The notes under the pieces were generated by a model. That model did no database searches. It was not told the origin of the DNA and worked only from the letters and a program-made list of their open reading frames with translations. A program made the translations under genes and the position numbers. This document shows, one piece after another, positions 1 through 10,866 of a DNA stretch of 64,000 nt; positions within the stretch are counted from its first letter, which is position 1, and each line of letters begins with the position of its first letter. Source of the stretch: Lasiosphaeria ovina (lineage: Eukaryota > Ascomycota > Sordariomycetes > Sordariales > Lasiosphaeriaceae); the NCBI GenBank assembly GCA_033439765.1, contig JAULSN010000004.1:630001-694000 (forward strand). Direction: 5' to 3'.

Positions 1-2141
1 ACCTGGAGTCTGGGGAAATGGCCCACTGCCCCAGGAGCTCGAAACAACGGCACGCCCGGAATCCTAAGTGATGAGGCAGCATAGCAAACGATCTCGGCAC
101 CTAAGGGACCAACGGCTGCAATTGTCGAGGCCTAATTGTGCTGGACAGCCATGTTTGTCGGCAATGCCCAGTGGCCGGGCAGTGGTTACGTTCCATTTCC
201 GAGTCGAGTCCGAGTCTTTGGTGCCAAGCTGGAACCTGGAAGTCAGGGGCAAAAGCGCTGAACAAACTGTGAGTCGACGTTAACTGCGGGCCAAGGTGGC
301 CACCCAGCCGCTCTCCACCACAGCCGCTCTCCACCAAGACAGCCCGCCCAGCGCTGCCCTGTGTAATGGAGTGGGTTGTGTGTGGAACATGGCCGCCTAA
401 TGCTACAGGGGATCCCGACGTGCACCCCTCCAAAGGAAGGAGCGAGGGGTAAGACGTCTTTTTTTGGTCGGGGCTTGCGAGCCTGCCTCAGACCAATGAC
501 TGAATCCAATCACCTCTCTGTCGGAGAACGGGATGACGGCTTGCATCTCCAATTCCGATGTCGAGTTTTTGAGGAGCCCAAATATAGCAGTTTTCCTAAG
601 TATACACAGCGAAGCAGACAGTCAGATCGGATACCATAGATGGTTGGCATGAGGACGATATCAACTCAGGGCAAGTGTTACCTGATACTAGCACTTGTCC
701 GCACTGCATTTCTCCGCGTATCCGCGGCTGCTGTGGTCTTTCATTGCTAAATTCTCGGTCTATGGATTGGGGACACTCCGTGATGTGGCGCTTCATGCGA
801 TACTGATGTTGACCGTTGCTGTTCCGCGCCAGCGCCAGCGCCAGCGCCATCGCCAAACCATACCAAAACCCACCGTGAGTGGGGGCGGTTCCAAAATCCG
901 TGCGGAGTACGGAATAGTGGCAGCCTGAAGCTGACCAGACATAACGGCCTCTCGGCCGGGTCGGCTTTTCGAAGTTTTCTCTTCCATTTTGCTTGAACTT
1001 CTTAATGTGTTTGTGCCAGGCTATGTGCCGAGTTATTGGCCCGCGCTCTGAATCTGGCCTTTTGGTTAGGTGTTTGTTTCGTCGAGTGGATTGACTGCCG
1101 GCCAGCCCTACAGGCACCGGTGCACTAAAGCGGATTGTTTACCTGGGTTAGATTCTCGGTCGATCAGTGGAGGTCGGGTATCTGGTATACTCGGCACCTC
1201 CGCTCGGCGCACTGCATCAAACGCTAAACGGCTTAATCTTGCAAACACGAACTTCCAGGACTTTTGTGTGCAACAGCTGTAATCTGTGGGGACCTGAAGT
1301 TGGTACTGTTCGTCCATCTTGCGGTTTCGTCAAACAGGTAGCCGCGAAATTCTGCGGGAGGCCCCACCGTACGGCGTACAGTACGGGGACAGCAGGCTGG
1401 CGGCCGTGACCCGTCCCCATTCAGCGCGCCCTCTCAGCGCGCTTAGCGCTTAACGGAATACCGATTCCCGGGAGCCAGCGGGGTGTTTCTAGCTGCGGAA
1501 TGTCTGACTGCATGCATGCATGCATTTCGGCCACAGATCCGGAATCGCATGGCTGCTGACTTTCTCCTGCCTTGACCGACCACGCGAAGATTCTTTTTGG
1601 CGAACTCTCCTCCTTGATTGGGTCTGCTGTCGCAGCCATGAGAGGCTCGGAGGAGCGTGGCTTTGTTAGTGTAACACAGACCTGGCAGCCGGCGAAGCGC
1701 GTGGCTGTGTCAGCTCCCGTCACAAGAGGAGCGGCAGTTGCCCTGCTGGTATGTTCGCTGATTCGACGGTTTCGCGGCAACCTAGCCGGCCCTTGTTTGT
1801 CTGCCCTGCGCTTGATACCCGCGAATCGACTCTGGTTTCCGTTTAGCATCTTGTTGCCGTCTTGGGAGTAGCTAGCAGGCAAGGTGCATTTGACACAGGA
1901 GAGGCTCCCTTCATATATCTCCAGCTCGGTGCCTTCACCCTGGTCATGGAGTTGGACTGCCTCACTAAGTACCAAGCCTTTCATCAAAGGACGACACTAA
2001 GCCATCATCTTCCTTCTCGCATCATCCCATTTTTTGCAGCGCCTCCAGTTCTTATTTATCCCACCTTCGGAACTCGTTGTCGGATCGGCTGGCGTCCACC
2101 CGACCATCATACCATCCGCACCACAAGCCCCTTTCGGCCGC
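1..2141. other. Gene-poor stretch, no supported gene
   Basis: All open frames here are short, overlap on both strands and have low-complexity translations. The visible structure is two microsatellites: a (GCCAGC)n run at about 827-848 and a (TGCA)n run at about 1509-1525. The last few hundred bases before 2142 are pyrimidine-rich and probably hold the promoter and 5' UTR of the membrane-protein gene. Confidence 0.5.
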
Positions 2142-2923
2142 ATGTTCGACACCATGTATCGAACTCAAAATTTTCAGTGGAAGGCCGTCCATGTCCTTGC
2201 CATTCTGGCTCACGTCGGCCTCGTAATTGCATCTTCTGTCTCGTTTGTCCAGAACTTGAACATGGGAAGGGACAACAACGACAGGAACGCGATAGACTGG
2301 AGCAAGGTGGTTAGCTCCAATTCGAATCCCTGCAGCTTCGCACTTATGGGCGGTTTTGGACGCCTCGGATCCTCCGACGTCTTCGATGTGGCCATCTATA
2401 CGCTTCCCCTCTCCGCCCTAGCAGTGGTACGTTATGATCCATCCCGTCGGCCTGTTTCAGCCACGTCCAAGTGAGCCAGCACGCTTACATCCTACCCCCT
2501 CTTCTTGTGTGCAGGGAATCGTCGGCCTCATCTTCAACATTGTCCTCTTTGTAATCCTGCTGGCCGTCGAAACCAGCAGACCCTCGTTAACCGAGGGCGA
2601 GCAGCACTGGCGCAAGCAGATCGTCACCTTCTTCGGCTGCGTCTTTAACCTACTTCTAGCTGGTGCCGGCATCGGCCTAGCTTGCACCATGGGACTCAAA
2701 ATATCAGTCTCCAGATCACTAATCTCACCCACAGCCTTGGCAGCAATTCAGTCGTAAGTTTGCCCGCCTATTCACATGACACATAGACATACATCCGGAC
2801 GTGGTCTATCTTTCAAAATGCCAAAACTGACAAATGCGCGTCATTACCAGGCCAATATGTATGTGTACGGCCGTATACGACGCCGTCAAGAACCACCGAG
2901 ATGGCAAGGGTCTTCTTGACTGA
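2142..2923 (+). CDS. Small multi-pass membrane protein, 3 exons
   Basis: Predicted join 2142..2426, 2515..2753, 2851..2923, giving 198 aa. Both introns have good signals (GTACGT..GCAG and GTAAGT..CCAG) and the frame closes on a TGA. The protein starts MFDTMYRTQNFQWK, followed by a hydrophobic helix at about residues 15-37, a soluble loop containing a Cys, hydrophobic helices across the exon 1/2 junction at about 80-115, another at about 135-160, and a short basic C-terminal tail (ending KNHRDGKGLLD). Four membrane segments are likely. I do not recognise the family, and cell location and role are unknown. The start is the first ATG giving a compact N-terminus; an in-frame ATG-less extension exists upstream. 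Confidence 0.65.
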
Positions 2924-4448
2924 CGTGGCTGCGTGCAGGGCGCTAGAGCCCACGGCTATGGCGTATCATGGAGTTTCATCTGAGGGTTTACTCGTCTTTT
3001 TAGAGGCAAGGTGCTTTTCAATAGGGCCTGAGCCATTTTGGCGCGCTCATCATGTGCATTGCTGGTGTTGTCATCCATGCTCGTTCACATCTTGGTGTGT
3101 GAACCACGAGCCATGAGGCCTCAGGGCGGCCTAGAATCTGGGCCAAGTCCAAGATTCATGCAGCGGAGTCCCGCCTGCTCCTTATCAGTTGAACTTATTG
3201 AGTATCATGTAGCTAAGTAGATAGCTCAACTCCTTCTTACCACACCTCCTTCTTACCACACCTCCTTCTTGGGACACCTCGCCGAGAAGGCATGAAGACT
3301 TCGGTTAGAAAAAGACCCTTGCATATGTAGCCGGAGTGAGTAGCATCACGCAAGCAACTCAAATTGATCTAAACAGGGACTCCGTGTTTGCTGCATGTCT
3401 CGGGCCTATAATTCTAACATCAACATCTTCAGACGGTGAAGATTAAGCTCAAGCCATTTGCAGAACCGACAGTTTCATTGGACTAGGCCCATAATAACGG
3501 ATATTCGTGATGCAGCGAGTGGCGACCGTGTTGATCCTTTTTCGGAAAGAAGCCATCTGACGTCCACGGGTTTTATTAGTTGCCGTGCCTAGCTGGTAGC
3601 TCGGCAGCTGCAATACTGGCCAGGTTGTCGACCCCTGTGCTTTCTTGGCCGTCCATGGAGACGCTGCGTGGCTATCGAACATGAAGGCCGGTCTAGTCTT
3701 GACTAACTTTAGTCCTATGCTCATCTTGACTGGGTTCATTTGAACATGTGGGCCAATTACTACCAGGTAGTTGCGGGCTTGGATGAATTAATTGGTCCAC
3801 CGACAGGCGGTTCATCCCGTTTCCATAAATAATGCCTCGTTTTCCAGGCAGCAGGATTTGAGGGGCTGGCGCGGGTACAAGACAAATGCCGTTTTCCCCA
3901 AGAAAAATTGAACGGGTGGTCAAATCTCATTTTTGTGTGGGCGGGAAGGTGTGGGGCCGAGGCCAAGGTTGCCGGGCGGACATCAGCCACTCTGATCTTG
4001 AAGATTGATGGCTGCCTTGAAGGTTTAAGTGGGGTTACGAGAGTTGAAGACCGAATGACGCAGCACGAAGAGGACGGGAGTTTGCCTGTGCTTGGCTAAG
4101 CCCCCAGCCCCCGAGGCCCCAAGCTCGGGGCAGGCACGCTCCCTGGGGCGTGGGACGCTGGAGTGGGTTCCGCCGCTCTAGCAGCTGCAAGGTTCTTTTC
4201 GGCTGCAATGCTGTGCCGCGAGGGCTGGAGACAGATTGCGCCACGCGAGAGGAGCCTGTGGAGGACCTCTCGACCGCCGTTTCTGAGCGAATTGCTTATA
4301 AGGGCAGTTGGACTGGGCCCTGGCGCGCCGCTGCGCGGTTCAGGCCAAGCTCGGCGGTTAGTCAGGTTTTGTCCCAACTTGCAGCCGGTGGGCCGCCGCA
4401 CTCTCACTTTCCCCCCACTTCAGTCCCTTTTGCATACATTTTGTCAAG
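2924..4448. other. Intergenic stretch with a short tandem repeat
   Basis: No coding region is supported. A 16-bp unit (CTCCTTCTTACCACAC) is repeated 2.6 times at 3230-3270. The segment before 4449 is GC-rich and is probably the promoter and leader of the Clr5-domain gene. Confidence 0.5.
3230..3270 (+). repeat. 16-bp tandem repeat, 2.6 copies
   Basis: Two perfect copies of CTCCTTCTTACCACAC followed by a partial third copy (CTCCTTCTT). It lies in noncoding DNA about 300 bp downstream of the small membrane-protein gene. Confidence 0.9.
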
Positions 4449-6767
4449 ATGAGGGCCAAGTGCCTGCCCATGATCTTGGACCATCAAACAACCATGTATG
4501 CCCCGGAGAACCGTGCAGCAGTGCCAAACCCAAATGCACCATCAAGACTGCCGCCAACAATGGTGCTGCCGGCAACGGCCACGGGCCCAGAGCGGAAATC
4601 CGGCACCCTGCAGGGACCGTCGGCCAAGCAGTGGGCCCAACACCGCGACAAGATCATCAATCTGTATCGAAAGCATCCGCTAAAGCGAGTAAGCGAGATC
4701 ATGAGAAGGGAATATGGCTTCTCCGCAAGGTACGCAATGCGCGCTGGGCGTGGCGATTGAGTTATGGCACAACGCGGCAAGCACAAGCACAAGCACAAGC
4801 ACAAGCACGCAACCACGCATGGCGAACACTGCGAAAGAGCGGCCGCTCCACCGCCGTCGGCCCCCGGCTGTCGTTTCGGTTCCCTTACTCGTCCGTCCAA
4901 TCCAGCTCTTTTGGGCCAAGTCCAGTCGAGTCGAGTCGAGTGACTCGTGTCGATTGACTTGGCCCATGAGCACCAATTCGACTCGGCCCCGAAGTCCAGT
5001 TGGAGGTTTAAAGTCTCGTCTGTTTCCCTGGTTTCTGTCGAGGCTGAACTCGATCAAGCCCCCAGTCTTGTTCTTCTTCTATAACCGGCCTTGGATCTTC
5101 ACACAACAAACAAGTTTCCAGATCAGCCGGTCTCGCCCCTCCGCTCTTATCCCAACCCTCGTCTCCTCATCACAATGACTTTGGTCACGGTGACTGATAC
5201 TCTTGACAGCAAGCGCATGTACGACAAGCGGTTCCGCGAGTGGAACGTCTTCAAGAATGTCAACAGCGACGAGAAGGACCGGCTCGTCCGGATTGCCAAC
5301 TTCTCCGACAAGGACAGCCGTATGGACCAGGCCGAGCTTCGCAAGACGGTTCAAGTCACCAGGAAAATCACTCAGGGGTTGAGGAGATCCCCGGCGGTTG
5401 ACACTCTTCCTGGGCCATCTTCTGCCCAAGCAGTCACACCTTATCGCCACCCCCCCCAGCAAAGCCAAGGTGCTCTCACCACCCTCGACCAACTGAAAGG
5501 ACAAGACAGCACTTTGCTAGGGCTTGGCCTTCTCAAAACAGAAGCCTCCTCACCTCGCTCCCAGTTTTCGTCACCCGAGCTGGTCTGCACGACTCCAGCA
5601 TCAGACATGAGTTCCTCCGATGATCACCTCTCCATCCCGTCGACTGCTCGTTCGACATCCAACTCGCCGGCGCCCAGCCTCGGTGCATATCAACTCCAGA
5701 TTCAGACTCTGGCAGGCTCCCCTCCGCCGTCCATGACGCCTGACTCAAAAACCCGCATCCTCGACATCATCACATTGAGCATTCGAGACTATTACGACTG
5801 GCAGCTTCAAAACATTCCAGAGGGTGTGCTCCCTGACGACTATCTCGGCCTCAGGGTTTCGGAAGAGTCGACGCAGTACTGGGGCGACATCAAGAATGCC
5901 ATCTACATGATCAAGATCTCAGTCGGGTCCACCGAAGAGCCGGAACACCGGCCTGACCGCCGAGCATGGCCTGTATTCGCACGAGCTGGTACCCTTGCCG
6001 CCCCGGCAATGATCAATCAGCCGTTTGACTTTCTGCGAAATGTCCTCGCTACCCTGTCGCCGGCGAATACCAGCGCTCGGCCAGAGTTACGATCCATTCT
6101 CCTCAAGTTCCTAGCCACCGAGGCGCGGAACAACCTCTCGTCCAACCATCCCATCACCCTGATTTGCCAAGAGCTACAGAACGATGAGGGGTGCCAGGAA
6201 ATCTCGCGGCGCGCTCTGCAGTGCATGCTTGACGTCTTCAACAGCCGGCTGGGCCGGTCTCGTGCCGTCACCTTCAAGCTGCTCGACTCGCTTGCCACAC
6301 TTCTAAGGCGCAACGGCGAGTTTGAGGCCGCCATAGAAATTGTCACTGAGCTCCTCAACTCATGCCGCCAGGTATTCGGACATGATTCGGACCAGGCGCG
6401 GGCCGTCGAGAACGAGCTTGCCCATTTCTACATGGTGACAGATGAGTGCGACCAAGCACTCGATCACTGCATGGCTGTGGTCAAACGCCCCCAAGCACCA
6501 GGAATTCCTGTTGAGGCGGAACCCGTCTTTTACCAGGATAGTATTGCCGCACACACAATGGAGGACATCGCCGAGATACACCAGCGGCAAGGGGATGTAG
6601 AACGGTGCATAACGTGGCTTGAGCGTGCCGCTGCCATTGCCCTGAACATTTGGGGGCCAAAGGCCATTGCCACAGGTCACATTGTCGACAAGGTCACGAG
6701 CCTGCAGCGCCAGTTCGGCAAAGACTTGTTGAGGAGTGCGATGCGCTGGGAGGCGGCGCTTGTCTAA
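4449..6767 (+). CDS. Clr5-domain protein, 2 exons, TPR-like C-terminus
   Basis: Predicted join 4449..4729, 5210..6767, 612 aa. The intron splits the Clr5 domain. Exon 1 ends with the first half (W-to-Y segment with IINLYRKHPLKRVSEIM, then YGFSA), and exon 2 resumes at SKRMYDKRFREWNVFKN, the conserved second half. Donor GTACGC and acceptor GACAG are in phase 2/1. After a Ser/Pro-rich linker (about residues 130-260), the C-terminal half is helical with TPR-like pairs at about 460-590. Clr5 is a fungal-specific domain named after fission yeast Clr5 and probably DNA- or chromatin-related; the exact role here is unknown. A start at 5175 would give an uninterrupted ORF but would lose half the domain, so the two-exon model is preferred. 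The 480-bp intron is unusually long and contains an (ACAAGC)n microsatellite. Confidence 0.8.
4777..4809 (+). repeat. (ACAAGC)n microsatellite inside the Clr5 intron
   Basis: Five near-perfect hexamer units within the long intron of the Clr5-domain gene. They read as a Thr/Ser or Gln/Ala repeat if translated, which creates misleading open frames. Confidence 0.9.
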
Positions 6768-6865
6768 TTAGCGGTGTGCCAAGCACCTTCTGCCCTTTGA
6801 GGCCTTTTGGATGCTCATCGGCTGTCTCAGCTCTTCAGCCACACATTTCTTGTACTTGGAACCTG

Positions 6866-7198
6866 TTACTTCCTCGCTGGTTGCAGTTTTGGAAACTTTG
6901 CTGGTGAACAGTGAAGAATGTCGAACGTACAGGAGCTGCCCCCAACCACGTAGTACGGCGCAGAGCACGATGTGCTGGGGCAGGAGCGGCAGTTGACGCG
7001 GACGCTGCCGGTGATGCAGCACACTCGGTCGCGCGCAAACAGCTTGTTGGGCTCGTCGCGCTTCTCGCTGTAACCCACGGCCTCGACGGCCCTGACGGCT
7101 ACGACCGTCTCGTCGACAGCAGGAGATGGGGCAGGGTTGGGCATGGCAAGAATGCTAAAGGGGAGGATAGATGCGACGAGGACTTGGAGGAGCTTCAT
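6866..7198 (-). CDS. Small secreted cysteine-rich protein
   Basis: Single exon, 110 aa. The start was chosen at the ATG giving a textbook signal peptide (MKLLQVLVASILPFSILA, cleavage near residues 18-20). A Pro/Val-rich propeptide follows, ending in a dibasic KR that is a plausible Kex2 site (residues about 44-45). The mature part has eight cysteines, including a CC pair and a C-R-S-C-P-S-T-S-C motif resembling the core of SH3-like secreted domains. No enzyme motif is present. This is an effector-like or antimicrobial-like secreted protein by composition only. A very short alternative intron (30 nt) near the 3' end was considered too short to be real, so the C-terminus (after about residue 100) is less certain. 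Confidence 0.6.
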   Translation of the reverse strand: MKLLQVLVASILPFSILAMPNPAPSPAVDETVVAVRAVEAVGYSEKRDEPNKLFARDRVCCITGSVRVNCRSCPSTSCSAPYYVVGGSSCTFDILHCSPAKFPKLQPARK

Positions 7199-9477
7199 TT
7201 TGAGAGTGTTAGCTCGTGGGTTGATGTTTGACTGATTGAAGTGTTTCTGGTTGATGTTGTCATTCAGGTTGAGGATGATGTGATTAGGCAAGATGATATC
7301 GAACGAGTGGAAAGAGCGGGACTATAAATTTTTTTGCCTCTCTACACCATCATCGCAATTGTCAATAGTCTCCGAAGAAGACCTTCCTCGATCAAAGGCA
7401 GCCAGTTAATAGACCGTCAGCTCCTCAGTCTTCACATTGACATCGGTTCTATTCTCAAAGCCTTCGCGCAGACAGCGCGAATATTCCAAGAATTAACGTT
7501 AACACGGCGTGGCCCGACGCTTTAACTGCTCTGAGACTAGAAACTGTAAGATGGCCAATTGTTCCGCCGACGGGGGCAACTCTGACGAGGTTGTGGCGGC
7601 AACATCCGCAAGGCTCGGCCACGTTCAAAGTATTCTCTTCGAATAGCAAGCCAGCGTCAACGCGTGGAAGAGCCGAGTTTGAAGAACATGTGAGACAGTG
7701 GAGTCTGGACGGGTGCTATTGTGGCTTGGTGTCACTCCAGAGGACCTATCGCGACTGAACAGTGTTGTGAGGGGTCGCGATTCGGAATGCGACGCTGACT
7801 TTGGCTCAAGGAACCCCGTGAACGCTCTTAATATAGAGCCTGCTTGAATGGCACCGTGTGTATTCGCCTCCTGCCAAAAGTGGAGAGTGCATTGGATGTC
7901 CCGCCGTGGCGTTGCGCTGGCGGACTGATTATCCGCCGTTTATTACAGCGCACGATACTTTTTAGGATGATCTAGAGCTCTAATAAACAACGTGAAAGCC
8001 GGCACGGAAGGGCTGGTCCCCAATACTTTTCGTCATGGAAATACGTGAAGGGACATTGGTGCTGCGTCAATGTCCCATTCGACACTCCATCCGTTGTTTG
8101 ACTACCAAGGCAATAATGGTTGAGAACCACACCAGGTTATTGTGAAGCAAGAAGCCAAGGAGTAACTCCAGTTTCTTTGAGGGTCAGATTAAATTTCTCT
8201 AATGAGTGGTACACATGATCTTTGTTGAATATTTATTGAACCTGGTTCACGGGAACATATTATAGGAATCTCGGCTAATTAATCTAAACATGGGCATACT
8301 ACAGCTAGCACAGCCCCTTCACAATGATAATACCGATTACCGGCCAATCAATGAAAAATTCGTCGACCTTTATTTCCTGCATCTCTGGTACTTCTCTTCT
8401 GGACCTGAGCTTCAATGTGAAGTTATCTAGATGTGTTGCCTTTATTGGGGGACGATGTTTACTGTGATAGCATTGTCGTCTTCTTAATAATTTTAGCCGG
8501 GAATTTCGAGAACCAAATTGCCAGAATACGTAGGTAGGTAGCTAACCACCGCTGTGACTAAAGTAAACACTAACGTCTATCCGTGAGATATTTGCTAAAA
8601 GGACATCTGATATAAGTAGTACTAATGCGGCTTAGAACCGTTGGAACACAGAAATTTGTTGAATTTCGCAATTCCAGAAATTTGCATGTAATTTTCTTCA
8701 TACATGTAACTCCAAAATCCATATCTTACCTTGCGCACATGTGTAGGTACTAGATAGCTGTATCTGGACACCTTAAAACGTTTCCTAGGTTGTGGGACAG
8801 GCTTCAGGATAGGAACAAGGGTGTATATATAGCCATTTAGACACCAATGATCAGCGTAATTAGGGAATTAGCTGATTTAAGATTCGCGGATATGACGACA
8901 CCATACCCATACCGCGTAAACCATTCAGAATATGTAGAGAAGGGTTCGGAAGCATTCCGTAGCGGGTGAACCCCCAAAGACGCCAGCGTTTGTCTGCCGT
9001 AATTTGTACCACATTGAAATCAGGAATCGCAAACTCTCCCTTCGATCCATCTCCACCGCTCTTTGTGCGGGTGTTACCTGTGTTACGACAACCGGGTAGT
9101 GGCATGACGCAGGTTTCAGTACGCGATCAACGCTCCCGAGTTGCAACGGCCAGGGATCTGTCAAATTGTCTTGATCCAGGTTTTGTTTGTTTATGTCGTC
9201 TTTTAGTGCCATGAAAAAGATATCATCGTCAGTCTCTACCGTCATTGTTCGCACCAAATTCCCAACTTCTGAAGTATCAAGGATTTTTCATCCCCATTCC
9301 CTAATGCCATTCCTCGCCTCCTGCTTCCCCCATTTTCTTGTTCTTTGTTCCCAACCAGCTGCATTTGATTCCCTGAGGCCTGCTCCAGGTTGATGTGACG
9401 TTTAGTTCCTCACACGTAACCAACCACTTGGCAACTCTCAGGTACGAAGCTCACTTGAGCAAGCCCAGCCATCCACA
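7199..9477. other. AT-richer gene-poor stretch
   Basis: About 2.3 kb with clearly lower GC between roughly 7900 and 8950 than the surrounding genes. Frames are short and broken. No transposase motif, terminal repeat or tandem array was recognised. A minus-strand ORF at 8925-9257 (110 aa) has no recognisable motif. The stretch may hold a decayed, RIP-mutated remnant, but nothing here identifies it. Confidence 0.4.
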
Positions 9478-10083
9478 ATGAAGGACAACTACACCATTGC
9501 CGCCCTCATCATCGTTTATGTTATTATCGCCATAGCAGTTGGATTCTGCATTATCTACCTCCCGCGCTTCCTCTATCACCGAGGATCATCATCGTCTTCG
9601 ACGTCCTCGTCCTCGTCAGCACCGGCAGCATCATCCTCGACGTCCAAGTCCAGCAGCTCAACTTCCTCTCAGACCTACCAGACGAGGAGCAGCTCGGACC
9701 CTGGCCCAGCACCAATGATGCCGGCGCCTCATCCCATGTCGGGATATCCTCAATTTCCAGTCCGCGGCGGTCCGCCACCTCCGCCGCCACCCGGATTCCA
9801 GCGAGCTCCCACCTTTGGCGTTTCTGTTGGCCCACCACGAGCGCCACCGCCACGGGCACCCCCGGAGCCGGCCCCTGCGCCGCCCGAGGCACTGCCCGCG
9901 GCCCCGCCCGTGGCACCACTCTCGGGAGCGCCCCCAGTACTCGTACGAGCCCCTCCTGGACCGCCTCCACCACCTCCAGCCGCAAACCCACAACCGCCTC
10001 TACCACCACCACCTCCACCTCCCGCCGCAAACCAGCAACCGCCGCTACCTCCTCCTCCACCGCCACCACCACCACCAGCGTAG
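9478..10083 (+). CDS. Single-pass membrane protein with Ser- and Pro-rich tail
   Basis: Single exon, 201 aa. A short N-terminus is followed by one strong membrane helix (residues 7-31), a Ser-rich stretch (about 37-75), then a Pro-rich tail (about 75-201) with several runs of seven or more prolines, separated by PPAAN-type repeats (AANPQPPLP and AANQQPPLP). This resembles small fungal wall-anchored or plasma-membrane proteins with low-complexity tails that may bind profilin, SH3 or WW domains. No catalytic domain is present. The composition also makes long false frames on the other strand. Confidence 0.65.
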   Translation: MKDNYTIAALIIVYVIIAIAVGFCIIYLPRFLYHRGSSSSSTSSSSSAPAASSSTSKSSSSTSSQTYQTRSSSDPGPAPMMPAPHPMSGYPQFPVRGGPPPPPPPGFQRAPTFGVSVGPPRAPPPRAPPEPAPAPPEALPAAPPVAPLSGAPPVLVRAPPGPPPPPPAANPQPPLPPPPPPPAANQQPPLPPPPPPPPPPA

Positions 10084-10866
10084 ATGGCTTGTTTGCTTCC
10101 TCTCATCTTACGCCTGTTTGACGAGAGGGAAGTGAATATAGTCGGCTACATTAACGCAGATGTGGTCATATGGATGGTATGGAGCGCGAGACAAATAGGG
10201 GGCGCGGTGGAAGGAATTGGGGGCCTAGAATAGTAGGAATGTAGCTGTCTTCGGGGTTGTTGATAGATTTGATGCGTCTTCCTTTTCTTATCCCTGCACT
10301 GCATGAGTTAGCTTTTTATTGCCACAGTATTATTAGATGTCCTTGCGTTTAATCACCTGGAACTGGCTCAGCTAAGTAATTAGTAACTGGGTGTTTGTGA
10401 TGATTGGCATGCTATTCCCGCGTTCTAATACCTACTTCTTTGGCCTTATCTGTGGCAAGGTGTCAGACAAGTATTCTGTAGGTGAGACTGTGGCTGTTTG
10501 CCACTGGCGAACAGCTGTGCCAAGAACCGCAGTTTACCGAATGGCTGTGATTGGAGATGCCATGCCTCAATCTCGAAATGGAAGGGGCTGAACGACCACT
10601 TCCAGATCAGGCAGTGAGGCAGTGCTCGTTGCGTTGCACGTCACGGGCTGTCTTCCCCGCTTTCCCAATGTCGCCGTCACACCTCTCTTCTCGTCGCTTT
10701 CACTCATCCTTTAGCCATCATAATTACATCTCCAGCCTTCCACGACTCTAGGCACTCTTTAAGAGCTGATTGACAAGACTCATCAAGTCAGGGCTCAATA
10801 AATGCGACCTGCTCAACCTAATTATCGAACACCGCCCTCCCACCGCTGTTCAGGTCGAAGCTGACA
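10084..10866. other. Intergenic, no supported gene
   Basis: Only short frames are present. The segment before 10867 contains CT-rich DNA and is probably the promoter of the Hsp70-like gene. Confidence 0.5.

Noticed and set aside
1421..1987. 188-aa minus-strand ORF
   Set aside because: Random-looking composition, no domain, overlaps plus-strand frames of equal quality and the leader of the gene at 2142.
4163..4957. 264-aa plus-strand ORF
   Set aside because: Covers the Clr5 exon in the wrong frame; its length comes from GC-rich DNA and the intronic hexamer repeat.
9551..10106. Three long ORFs antisense to the Pro-rich membrane protein
   Set aside because: Gly-, Val- and Arg-rich shadows of the CCN proline repeats.
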